A DNA stretch of 12,813 nt from an uncultured Lachnospiraceae bacterium. Its GTDB lineage: Bacteria; Bacillota; Clostridia; Lachnospirales; Lachnospiraceae. How positions within the stretch are numbered: position 1 is the stretch's first letter; every line of letters begins with the position of its first letter. Position numbers and translations under genes: made by a program. Location of the stretch: the NCBI GenBank assembly GCA_900313435.1, contig OMRF01000018.1, forward strand, positions 1-12,813. The letters are read 5' to 3'. Positions 6,639 to 12,558 of this stretch are shown in pieces. The notes beneath the pieces were generated by a model. The model worked only from the letters and a program-made list of their open reading frames with translations. It was not told where the DNA came from and made no database searches.

Positions 6639-8111
6639 ATGAAGAATGTGAGAAAAAAAACATTATCATTTTTTGCAGCGCTATTCATAGCGCTGTTTTC
6701 CGTGCTTCCGATCACTGCACAAGCTTCTTCGGATAACAATACGGGAGAGAGTGAACTGGCTTTTCTTTCGGAAAAAGGCGTAAGGATAGGCGTTGCCACC
6801 GGGACTATCCAGGACATGATCGTGAACAGCCTTTATCCCGATGCCGATATAGAGTATATCGAAAAATTTCAGGGCTATCTCTCTGTTTCCCAGGGAAAGC
6901 TTGATGCCTATGTCTATGACAAAAGGCAGATGCTTCTTGCTATAGCAAACGGGCAGCAGGGAGTGAGGGTCCTTGATGAGACCCTTGCAGAACCAGCAAA
7001 GGTCGCGTTGGGAATATCAAAAAATCCTGCCATCCCGGAGTTTAAGAATAGTCTGAATTACTTCATCGATAAGATCAAGGCGGACGGAACCCTCGATGAT
7101 ATGTATGAAAGATGGTCGGTCCAGGGAAACTATGATATGCCTCAGATCGATGCGCCTTCAAATCCCCATTATCATATCAAGGTAGCGACTACCGGGGACG
7201 TGGCGCCTTACAGCTTTTATCAGAATAATGAGTTGACGGGCTATGATATTGAGATAATGAAACGTTTTGGCGCCTGGTTCGGCGCTGATATCGAGTTCTT
7301 TATATATGATTGGGACTCCATCGTTCCTGCACTGCAGGCGGGCAAGGTCGATGTCATATCCTCAAACCTGAATGATACTCCCGAAAGGGAGGAGGCCATA
7401 GATTTTTCAGATTCCCTTTATGAAATAGAGCACGGCGTCATGGTACAGGACACCGGTACAGAAGCGAAGCCGGGCATTTTTGAAAGCATAGCTGACAGCT
7501 TTGAAAAGACCTTCATCAAGGAAGATCGATACAAGCTTTTCCTTTCGGGAATTCTTACTACGGTGATCATCACTGTATTTTCCATTCTTTTCGGGACAGC
7601 CTTGGGATTTATTATTTATATGTGCTGCAGAAAGGGCAAAAAGGCTCCGAATATTATCGCGAAGATATTCTTTTCCCTGATACATGGAATGCCCGTCGTG
7701 GTGCTTCTCATGATACTGTATTACATTGTCTTTGCGAAGGCTGCGGTCAGCGGAACAATAGTTGCGATCATTGCCTTTACACTTGTATTTGCGTCAGCGG
7801 TCTTTTCTATGCTGAAGGCGGGAGTCGGCGCAGTTGAAAGGGGACAGGAGGAGGCGGCGCTTTCACTGGGCTACGGCGATCTTAGATCATTCTTTAGGAT
7901 AATACTGCCTCAGGCACTTCCCCATTTTCTTCCGACATACAAGGGAGAGGTGGTATCGCTTTTGAAGGCTACGGCGATAGTCGGTTACATCGGGGTGCAG
8001 GATCTTACAAAGATGGGGGATATCGTAAGGGGACGGACATATGAGGCCTTCTTCCCTCTCATCGCTATCGCCATCATTTATTTTGCTCTCGGTGGGCTTC
8101 TGATCTTTTAG
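6639..8111 (+). CDS. Amino acid ABC transporter: substrate-binding domain fused to permease, ended early by TAG
   Basis: This 490-residue polar amino acid importer subunit combines extracellular capture and membrane passage. Residues 1-30 look like a signal sequence or first membrane anchor (KK, a hydrophobic core, then TAQAS). Residues 40-165 resemble lobe 2 of a family 3 binding protein (VRIGVATGT, GKLDAYVYD, KADGTLDDMYERW). Residues 178-270 resemble lobe 1 (IKVATTGDVAPYSF, ELTGYDIEIMKRF, ALQAGKVDVISS, TPEREEAIDFSDSLY), so the lobes are in reversed order. Residues 299-490 are the HisM/GlnP-type permease, with about five helices and the ATPase-contacting EAA loop at 404-428 (EEAALSLGYGDL, then ILPQALP). 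The TAG stop falls directly after the last helix, where a conserved basic cytoplasmic tail would normally follow, and that tail is still present in frame downstream. The partner ATPase gene follows. The substrate is unknown. Confidence 0.9.
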   Translation: MKNVRKKTLSFFAALFIALFSVLPITAQASSDNNTGESELAFLSEKGVRIGVATGTIQDMIVNSLYPDADIEYIEKFQGYLSVSQGKLDAYVYDKRQMLLAIANGQQGVRVLDETLAEPAKVALGISKNPAIPEFKNSLNYFIDKIKADGTLDDMYERWSVQGNYDMPQIDAPSNPHYHIKVATTGDVAPYSFYQNNELTGYDIEIMKRFGAWFGADIEFFIYDWDSIVPALQAGKVDVISSNLNDTPEREEAIDFSDSLYEIEHGVMVQDTGTEAKPGIFESIADSFEKTFIKEDRYKLFLSGILTTVIITVFSILFGTALGFIIYMCCRKGKKAPNIIAKIFFSLIHGMPVVVLLMILYYIVFAKAAVSGTIVAIIAFTLVFASAVFSMLKAGVGAVERGQEEAALSLGYGDLRSFFRIILPQALPHFLPTYKGEVVSLLKATAIVGYIGVQDLTKMGDIVRGRTYEAFFPLIAIAIIYFALGGLLIF

Positions 8112-8118
8112 GTAAGCA

Positions 8119-8140
8119 GGATCGAGATAAAGCTCGATCC
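8119..8140 (+). other. Perfect hairpin 7 bases downstream of the in-frame TAG
   Basis: GGATCGAG (8119-8126) pairs exactly with CTCGATCC (8133-8140) around the 6-base loop ATAAAG. There is no T-run after it, so it is not a standard terminator. Its position just behind a stop codon resembles stem-loops that stimulate readthrough, but it may simply separate permease and ATPase expression or be a by-product of the codons encoding RIEIKLDP. Confidence 0.5.
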
Positions 8141-8170
8141 AAAGAAGAGAAAGAGGAAGAAGCTTTTGAA

Positions 8171-8177
8171 GGGGGTG
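8171..8177 (+). promoter_or_regulatory. Ribosome binding site of the ABC ATPase gene
   Basis: GGGGGTG lies 7 bases before ATG 8185, within the in-frame tail that follows the permease TAG. Ribosomes reading through the TAG would pass over this site before ending at 8192; ribosomes stopping at 8111 would leave it free. Confidence 0.6.
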
Positions 8178-8184
8178 AAAACAG

Positions 8185-9276
8185 ATGCTTGAGATCAGAA
8201 ATCTTCGTAAGGAATACAATAACGTGACACCCCTCAAGGATGTTTCACTTACAGTCAATGACGGGGATGTGATCGCGATAATAGGTCCCTCAGGTACGGG
8301 GAAATCCACCCTTATCCGCTGCGTTAATATGCTTGAGAAACCTACAAAAGGGCAGATCCTTTTGAATGGTGAGGACATAACCCAAAAGGGATATGACATC
8401 AAAACCGCAAGGCAAAGGATCGGTATGGTATTCCAGTCCTTTAATCTCTTCGGACATCTGACTGTCATTGAAAACCTGATGATAGCTCCTTGCGATCTTC
8501 TTAAAAAAAGCCGGCAGGAGGCCTACGACACCGGAATTGAGCTTCTTTCCAGGGTTGGACTTAAGGAAAAGGCTAATTCCTATCCCGATGAGCTGTCGGG
8601 AGGACAGAAGCAGAGAGTCGCCATCGCCCGGACCCTTTGCATGGACCCTGAGGTGATACTTTTTGACGAGCCCACCAGCGCCCTTGACCCTACCATGGTT
8701 TCGGAGGTTCAGGCCGTTATAAGGGATCTTTCCGCAAGCGAAAAGACCATGATGATCGTCACCCACGAGATGAACTTCGCCAGAGCAATTTCAAACCGTG
8801 TGCTCTTCATGGATGAGGGAGGGATATACGAGGAAGGGACTCCGGAGGAGATCTTTGAAAGACCCAAAAGAGAAAAAACACGCCGCTTTGTAAGGAGACT
8901 CAAGGTATTTGAAAGCATTATCGATTCAAGTAAATTTGATTTCTATTCCTTCAATGCCTCCCTTGACCGCTATCTCATGCAGAATGACGTTCCGCCTTCG
9001 GAAAAATACCGTATCAGGCTGGCGATAGAGGAGATAGTGCAGCAGCTGCTTTGGCCTAACCTTTCTGATCCGAAGATCAATATCACGGTGGAGTACTCTG
9101 AAGCTGACAAAACCAGCATCGTGGCGGTGAGCTACGGCGGCGGACGTTTTGATATCAGGGACAGCGATAATGATATCGCTCTTTCGGTTCTTACGAAGGT
9201 TGCGGGAAATCTCGATTATCATTATTCCGAAGAAGAGGGAAAAAACACGGCTACGGTAAAGATAAGGGAAGAGTAA
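8185..9276 (+). CDS. Amino acid ABC transporter ATP-binding protein with a degenerate RsbW/GHKL-like C-terminal domain
   Basis: Residues 1-240 are a complete GlnQ/HisP-type ATPase that powers import: Walker A GPSGTGKS (34-41), Q-loop Gln84, signature LSGGQ (137-141), Walker B VILFDEP with Glu162, and H-loop His194 in VTHEM. Typical members stop near residue 240-250; this one has 363. Residues about 245-363 (FDFYSF, then YRIRLAIEEIVQQLL, VSYGGGRFDI, NDIALSVL and NTATVKI) resemble the HATPase_c_2 fold of anti-sigma kinases such as RsbW and SpoIIAB. The helix that normally carries the N-box Asn reads EEIVQQ, and the usual Asp-Gly motif reads YGGGRFD, so ATP binding there may be lost. The role of the domain is unknown; regulation of the transporter or binding of a partner is inference. 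The start overlaps the frame of the upstream fusion protein by 8 bases, which supports one complex. Confidence 0.93.
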   Translation: MLEIRNLRKEYNNVTPLKDVSLTVNDGDVIAIIGPSGTGKSTLIRCVNMLEKPTKGQILLNGEDITQKGYDIKTARQRIGMVFQSFNLFGHLTVIENLMIAPCDLLKKSRQEAYDTGIELLSRVGLKEKANSYPDELSGGQKQRVAIARTLCMDPEVILFDEPTSALDPTMVSEVQAVIRDLSASEKTMMIVTHEMNFARAISNRVLFMDEGGIYEEGTPEEIFERPKREKTRRFVRRLKVFESIIDSSKFDFYSFNASLDRYLMQNDVPPSEKYRIRLAIEEIVQQLLWPNLSDPKINITVEYSEADKTSIVAVSYGGGRFDIRDSDNDIALSVLTKVAGNLDYHYSEEEGKNTATVKIREE

Positions 9277-9280
9277 ATAA

Positions 9281-9311
9281 TTGGACCCCCGGGACAGTCC
9301 CGGGGGTCCAA
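9281..9311 (+). repeat. Perfect 14-bp inverted repeat (terminator-like or REP-like palindrome)
   Basis: TTGGACCCCCGGGA (9281-9294) and its exact complement (9298-9311) flank the 3-base loop CAG. Both arms contain the self-complementary core CCCGGG. It follows the ATPase stop by 4 bases, where a terminator is expected, but the downstream sequence is AAAAATTTGC rather than a T-run. The GGGAC-AGTCCC core is reminiscent of dispersed palindromes mobilised by IS200-like REP transposases. Whether it is repeated in the genome cannot be seen here. Confidence 0.75.
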
Positions 9312-9342
9312 AAAATTTGCACGCCAAGTGTACACAACTCCC

Positions 9343-9371
9343 TTGCCGAAAACGATTTAGAGTGATATAAT
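9343..9371 (+). promoter_or_regulatory. Strong extended -10 sigma-A promoter for veg
   Basis: TTGCCG (9343-9348), a 17-base spacer and a perfect TATAAT (9366-9371), preceded by TGA to give an extended -10 element. The predicted transcription start near 9378 leaves a leader of about 58 bases. B. subtilis veg is known for a very strong promoter, which fits. Confidence 0.85.
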
Positions 9372-9435
9372 ATCGCCGTGTTTTTGTAACTTATCAGTTA
9401 TATGTGGCAGTATTAGGGAAGGCGGTAAATTCAAA

Positions 9436-9678
9436 GTGGAGCAGGGAGAATTTTTAAGAGTCAGAGAGTCGATCAAGGAACAGTGCGGCAGTGAGGTTGT
9501 GATCCGGCTGGACCGCGGGAGGAACAAGGTAGATATCGAGCACGGTGTCATCAAGGACGCATATCCAAGCGTATTTACGGTGCTCATCGATCCCGAAAAT
9601 GAGAACAGACCAAGCCAGCTTCTTTCGTTCAGTTATACTGACGTTATCACGAAGAACATCAGAATGAAACTCTGCTGA
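9436..9678 (+). CDS. veg: Veg family small protein
   Basis: The 80-residue product matches the Veg/DUF1021 family in length and pattern (VRESIKEQCGSEVVIRLDRGRNKVDIE, shown here as adjoining blocks VRESIKEQCG and EVVIRLDRGRNK, then VFTVLIDP and LSFSYTDVITKNIRMKLC). In B. subtilis Veg is an abundant small cytosolic protein that affects biofilm gene expression; its molecular action is not settled. The start is GTG 9436, the first start in the frame that gives the family N-terminus, with GGAAGGCGG (9418-9426) about 9 bases upstream. It has its own promoter and a terminator, so it is probably monocistronic, with possible leak into the cell-wall hydrolase gene. Confidence 0.92.
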   Translation: MEQGEFLRVRESIKEQCGSEVVIRLDRGRNKVDIEHGVIKDAYPSVFTVLIDPENENRPSQLLSFSYTDVITKNIRMKLC

Positions 9679-9700
9679 AGATCAGAATGATAGAAAAACG

Positions 9701-9740
9701 CCCCGCGGGCGGGACGAAGAAACGTCCTGACGCGGGGTTT
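9701..9740 (+). terminator. Rho-independent terminator after veg
   Basis: CCCCGCG (9701-9707) pairs with CGCGGGG (9731-9737), with an inner stem GGACG (9712-9716) and CGTCC (9723-9727), then TTT. An A-run (9694-9698) precedes it. The T-run is short, so termination may be partial. Confidence 0.7.
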
Positions 9741-9746
9741 GAATTA

Positions 9747-9750
9747 AAGG
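9747..9750 (+). promoter_or_regulatory. Ribosome binding site that decides the NlpC/P60 start
   Basis: AAGG is almost adjacent to ATG 9752 but 7 bases before ATG 9758. The second gives normal spacing and a typical signal peptide beginning MKKVK, so 9758 is preferred. Confidence 0.6.
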
Positions 9751-9757
9751 AATGAAG

Positions 9758-10948
9758 ATGAAAAAAGTAAAGAGCCTTACAAAAATAATATCCTTTACGG
9801 CCGCCTTCGCGGCAGCCTTTACTTGTGTGTTCGCTTTGCCGCAAAAGGTTCATGCGACAACTCTTGACAATCTCGAGAACCAGAAGGAAGGGCTCATAGA
9901 CAACAAACAGAATGTCCAGAATGACATCAATTCCACCACTTCAAAGATAGCCTCTACGATCGCGGAGATAGATATCCTTGAAGCGGACATAAACACGATG
10001 GAAGGGCAGATCGAGCAGGCCAAGATAGACATTCAGGCCGCGGAAGAGGCTGCGCAGCGTCAGTACCAGCAGATGAAGATCCGCATGAAATTCATGTACG
10101 AGAACGGCAACAAGTCCATTCTTGAGATGTTTGCGGAGTCAAAGAGTTTTGGGGAATTCCTTAACAGGATAGAGTATGCTGATGCCGTATATGCTTCCGA
10201 TCGTGAGATGCTCACGAGTTATGAAGCTACAAAGATCGATATCACGGGAATGAAGGAAGGACTCGAAGAGGAAAAGACTACCCTAGAAGCAAAGAAGAAA
10301 GAGCTTTCCGCAAAAGAAGAGTCTTTGAATTCCACCCTTGCCGCGTTGAAGATAAGCCGTGACGAGATCAACAAGAAGATCGCAAATGTTGACAAGCAGA
10401 TCGCGGATGAAAAAGAACGCCTCAGAAAAATAGCCGAGGAAGAGGAAAAACGTCGTCGTGCTGCAGCAGCTGAGGCAGAGCGGATCAGAAAGGCTCAGGA
10501 GGAAGCTGCCCGTCAGGCACGGCAGAATCAGGGAAGCGGCGGATCTTCAAGTGGAGGAACCTCATCAAAGGGCATCGATCCCGCCCAGAGGACCAATATC
10601 AGCGGTGAGGCTGTGATCGAATACGCACGGCAGTTTGTTGGAAATCCTTATGTATGGGGAGGAAACTCACTTACTCAAGGTTGCGATTGCAGCGGCTTTA
10701 TAGTGCAGGTTTACAAGCATTTCGGCATTGATCTTTCAGGCTCCCGCAACAGTTATGCCATGAGGAGCATCGGTCAGGAAGTGAGTTATGATTCCATGAA
10801 GGCCGGAGACATCATCTGTTATCAGGGACATGTCGCCCTCTACATGAGCAACGGACACATAGTCGAGGCTCAGGGAAAGAACCAGGGGATCACGGATTAC
10901 CGTCTGCCTACGTCGCATACAATACTTACGATCCGACGGATCATCTGA
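9758..10948 (+). CDS. Secreted PcsB/CwlO-like peptidoglycan hydrolase, NlpC/P60 domain
   Basis: NlpC/P60 enzymes of this type cut the stem peptides of peptidoglycan during growth and cell separation. The 396-residue product (from 9758) has a signal peptide of about 33 residues ending VHA, then a long coiled coil (about 36-255) that includes the PcsB/CwlO-type segment MYENGNKSILEMF and FLNRIEYADAVY. A Lys/Glu/Arg/Ala-rich helix and a Gly/Ser linker (about 257-272) lead to the NlpC/P60 domain (about 283-396). The catalytic Cys311 in GCDCSGF, His358 in QGHVALY and a third polar residue, His367 in NGHIVEA, are all visible. In CwlO and PcsB the coiled coil contacts FtsEX, which switches the hydrolase on; the same control is a reasonable inference. 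It lies 11 bases upstream of a membrane-anchored foldase-like gene. The alternative start at 9752 adds two residues. Confidence 0.93.
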   Translation: MKKVKSLTKIISFTAAFAAAFTCVFALPQKVHATTLDNLENQKEGLIDNKQNVQNDINSTTSKIASTIAEIDILEADINTMEGQIEQAKIDIQAAEEAAQRQYQQMKIRMKFMYENGNKSILEMFAESKSFGEFLNRIEYADAVYASDREMLTSYEATKIDITGMKEGLEEEKTTLEAKKKELSAKEESLNSTLAALKISRDEINKKIANVDKQIADEKERLRKIAEEEEKRRRAAAAEAERIRKAQEEAARQARQNQGSGGSSSGGTSSKGIDPAQRTNISGEAVIEYARQFVGNPYVWGGNSLTQGCDCSGFIVQVYKHFGIDLSGSRNSYAMRSIGQEVSYDSMKAGDIICYQGHVALYMSNGHIVEAQGKNQGITDYRLPTSHTILTIRRII

Positions 10949-10959
10949 AAATCTGAAAG

Positions 10960-11664
10960 ATGAAAAGGCCCCTTGCCATCATTATCAGGGTTGCGCTGAC
11001 AGTATCCATCACCTTTTTCCTCGCGTACTTTCTGGTGAGGACCTATCAGGACAGGCGCCCCATTGATTATCAGGAACATCTTGATGAAAAGGTCTTCACC
11101 GTAGACGGCGAAGACCTTTCTTTGCGCGACATAGCCTTTTATGTCATATATGAAGAGTATAATGTTGAAAAGGACGCGATGGTCTACAATCCGAAAAATA
11201 CCCGGGATTACTGGAATGTTCATACCAACGGCCACTTCCTTTCGGTACTGGCGAAGGAAGCTGTCCAGGGGATGGCGATCCATGATCACATCTTTTACAG
11301 GGAAGCCGTAAAGAATAATATGGTGCTTACTGAGGAGGAGAAAAAACGACTTGATAATTCAAGGACGGATTTCTGGGAGGATCTTTTCGAGTCCCAGAAG
11401 GAAAATCTGATAGCGCCTGAGGAGGACATAAACAGGACGATGTATGAGATCGCCCTTTCGGAGAAGTATCAGGAGGCTCTTGCCGCAAAGGAAGGGAAGA
11501 CCTATCATTCCCTCGACTGGAACGGCACGGATTTTGAGGAGATCAAAAACTCTCATGATATCAAGGTGAATAATAGGATGTGGAATAGGATCAATTTAGG
11601 GAACATCACGCTTGTCCACGGTCCTGCGGATTTTACACCTTATATAAACAGAGAGGATGAATAG
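10960..11664 (+). CDS. Membrane-anchored extracellular protein resembling a PrsA/SurA foldase without a catalytic domain
   Basis: The 234-residue product has one N-terminal membrane segment (about 7-27) with a short positive N-terminus, so the rest should lie outside the membrane. Residues 45-165 recall the helical chaperone part of PrsA/SurA-type foldases: VFTVDGEDLSLRDIAFYVIYEE, written as VFTVDGEDLS then LRDIAFYVIYEE, followed by conserved-looking aromatic and charged helices (DYWNVHTNGHFLSVLAKE, TEEEKKRLDN). No parvulin isomerase domain is visible, and the protein ends after a Gly/Pro-containing tail. It could assist folding of secreted proteins such as the upstream NlpC/P60 hydrolase 11 bases away; that pairing is inference. 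The ribosome site is weak (GAAAG directly before the ATG). The stop TAG 11662-11664 is followed in frame by two more TAGs at 11668 and 11671. Family assignment is tentative. Confidence 0.7.
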   Translation: MKRPLAIIIRVALTVSITFFLAYFLVRTYQDRRPIDYQEHLDEKVFTVDGEDLSLRDIAFYVIYEEYNVEKDAMVYNPKNTRDYWNVHTNGHFLSVLAKEAVQGMAIHDHIFYREAVKNNMVLTEEEKKRLDNSRTDFWEDLFESQKENLIAPEEDINRTMYEIALSEKYQEALAAKEGKTYHSLDWNGTDFEEIKNSHDIKVNNRMWNRINLGNITLVHGPADFTPYINREDE

Positions 11665-11686
11665 GAGTAGTAGAGGAGTTTAAAGC

Positions 11687-12556
11687 ATGAAACTGGGACG
11701 AAACGACTTATGCTGGTGCGGCAGCGGGAAAAAATACAAATTCTGTCACGAGGAATTTGACAGAAAAGTTGAAAAGATAAGACTTGCCGGACATGTTGTG
11801 CCCTCAAGGAAGCTCATCAAGACACCGGAGCAGGTGGAGATGATAAAAAAGAGCGCAGTGATAAACAGGGCCTGCCTCGACGCCGTAGCCGAGAGGATAC
11901 ACGAAGGCATGTCCACACTTGAGATAGATGAGATAATAAATGAGGTCACCTACGGCGCGGGAGCCATACCGGCGCCGCTCAACTACGGCGGCTTTCCGAA
12001 GAGCGTCTGCACCTCGGTGAACGATCAGGTCTGCCACGGTATCCCTTCAAAGGATGTGATCCTGAAGGAGGGTGATATCGTAAACGTTGATTGTTCCACT
12101 ATCCTTAACGGATATTATTCTGATTCCTCAAGGATGTTCATGATAGGAGAGGTTTCCGAGAAGAAGAAAAAGCTGGTACGTGTGGCGAAGGAGTGCTGCG
12201 ACTTAGGACTTGCAGAGGTGAAGCCCTGGGGTTTCCTCGGAGATGTTGCGGAGGCTGTAAATACCCACGCGATGGAGAACGGTTTCTCCGTAGTCCGTGA
12301 GATAGGCGGGCATGGGGTCGGTCTTGAATTCCACGAGGATCCCTTCGTAAGCTATGTGACGAAAAGAGGCGAGGAGATGCTGATGGCGCCCGGTCTTATG
12401 TTTACGATAGAGCCTATGGTGAATGCCGGTACCTGTCAGTTCTATACCGATGAGGAAAACAAGTGGGAGGTCTTCACCCTCGATGGTGAGCCGTCCGCGC
12501 AGTGGGAATATCAGGTGCTCGTAACAGAGGACGGCTACGAGCTCATCAGCTGGTAA
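11687..12556 (+). CDS. map: Methionine aminopeptidase type I with an N-terminal SEC-C zinc motif
   Basis: This essential enzyme removes the initiator methionine from nascent proteins in the cytosol. The 289-residue product begins with a SEC-C motif: Cys9, Cys11, Cys20 and His21 in the pattern C-x-C-x8-C-H, a zinc-binding tag thought to help ribosome or protein contact. The catalytic domain (about 40-289) has all five metal ligands: Asp135 in VNVDCS, Asp146 in YYSDSSRMF, His209 in IGGHGVG, Glu242 in TIEPMV and Glu274 in QWEYQV. His117 in VCHGIP is the substrate-side His. E. coli Map lacks the SEC-C tag and has about 264 residues. GAGGAG (11673-11678) lies 8 bases before the ATG. It is 22 bases after the foldase-like gene, so cotranscription is likely. 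Confidence 0.96.
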   Translation: MKLGRNDLCWCGSGKKYKFCHEEFDRKVEKIRLAGHVVPSRKLIKTPEQVEMIKKSAVINRACLDAVAERIHEGMSTLEIDEIINEVTYGAGAIPAPLNYGGFPKSVCTSVNDQVCHGIPSKDVILKEGDIVNVDCSTILNGYYSDSSRMFMIGEVSEKKKKLVRVAKECCDLGLAEVKPWGFLGDVAEAVNTHAMENGFSVVREIGGHGVGLEFHEDPFVSYVTKRGEEMLMAPGLMFTIEPMVNAGTCQFYTDEENKWEVFTLDGEPSAQWEYQVLVTEDGYELISW

Positions 12557-12558
12557 AG

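Larger units (their letters stand above)
8109..8192 (+). other. In-frame continuation of the permease after an amber codon (possible readthrough or nonsense mutation)
   Basis: Starting at the TAG (8109-8111), the permease frame stays open for 26 more codons to TGA 8190-8192. The translation begins VSRIEIKLDPKKRKRKK and continues LLKGVKTDA, which resembles the usual basic cytoplasmic tail of this permease family (RIE, then KLDPK, then a Lys/Arg-rich run). The TGA overlaps the ATPase ATG (8185) by 8 bases, a typical operon junction. The undisturbed product would be 517 residues. A single change of TTG to TAG at codon 491 would explain the stop. Suppressed termination would make the full protein; otherwise the permease is 27 residues short but still has all its membrane helices. 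Confidence 0.75.

Noticed and set aside
6639..6744. Lipoprotein signal on the binding protein-permease fusion
   Set aside because: No lipobox Cys is present after the hydrophobic core; the region reads as a simple signal sequence or anchor.
8109..8111. Pyrrolysine or genome-wide TAG recoding
   Set aside because: TAG ends another gene at 11662 with two further in-frame TAGs, and every other complete gene uses TGA or TAA normally. No Pyl genes are in view, so a local event is more likely.
7887..8468. 193-codon minus-strand open frame across the permease/ATPase junction
   Set aside because: The frame is antisense to Walker A and the permease C-terminus and shows no motif; it is a shadow of the plus-strand genes.
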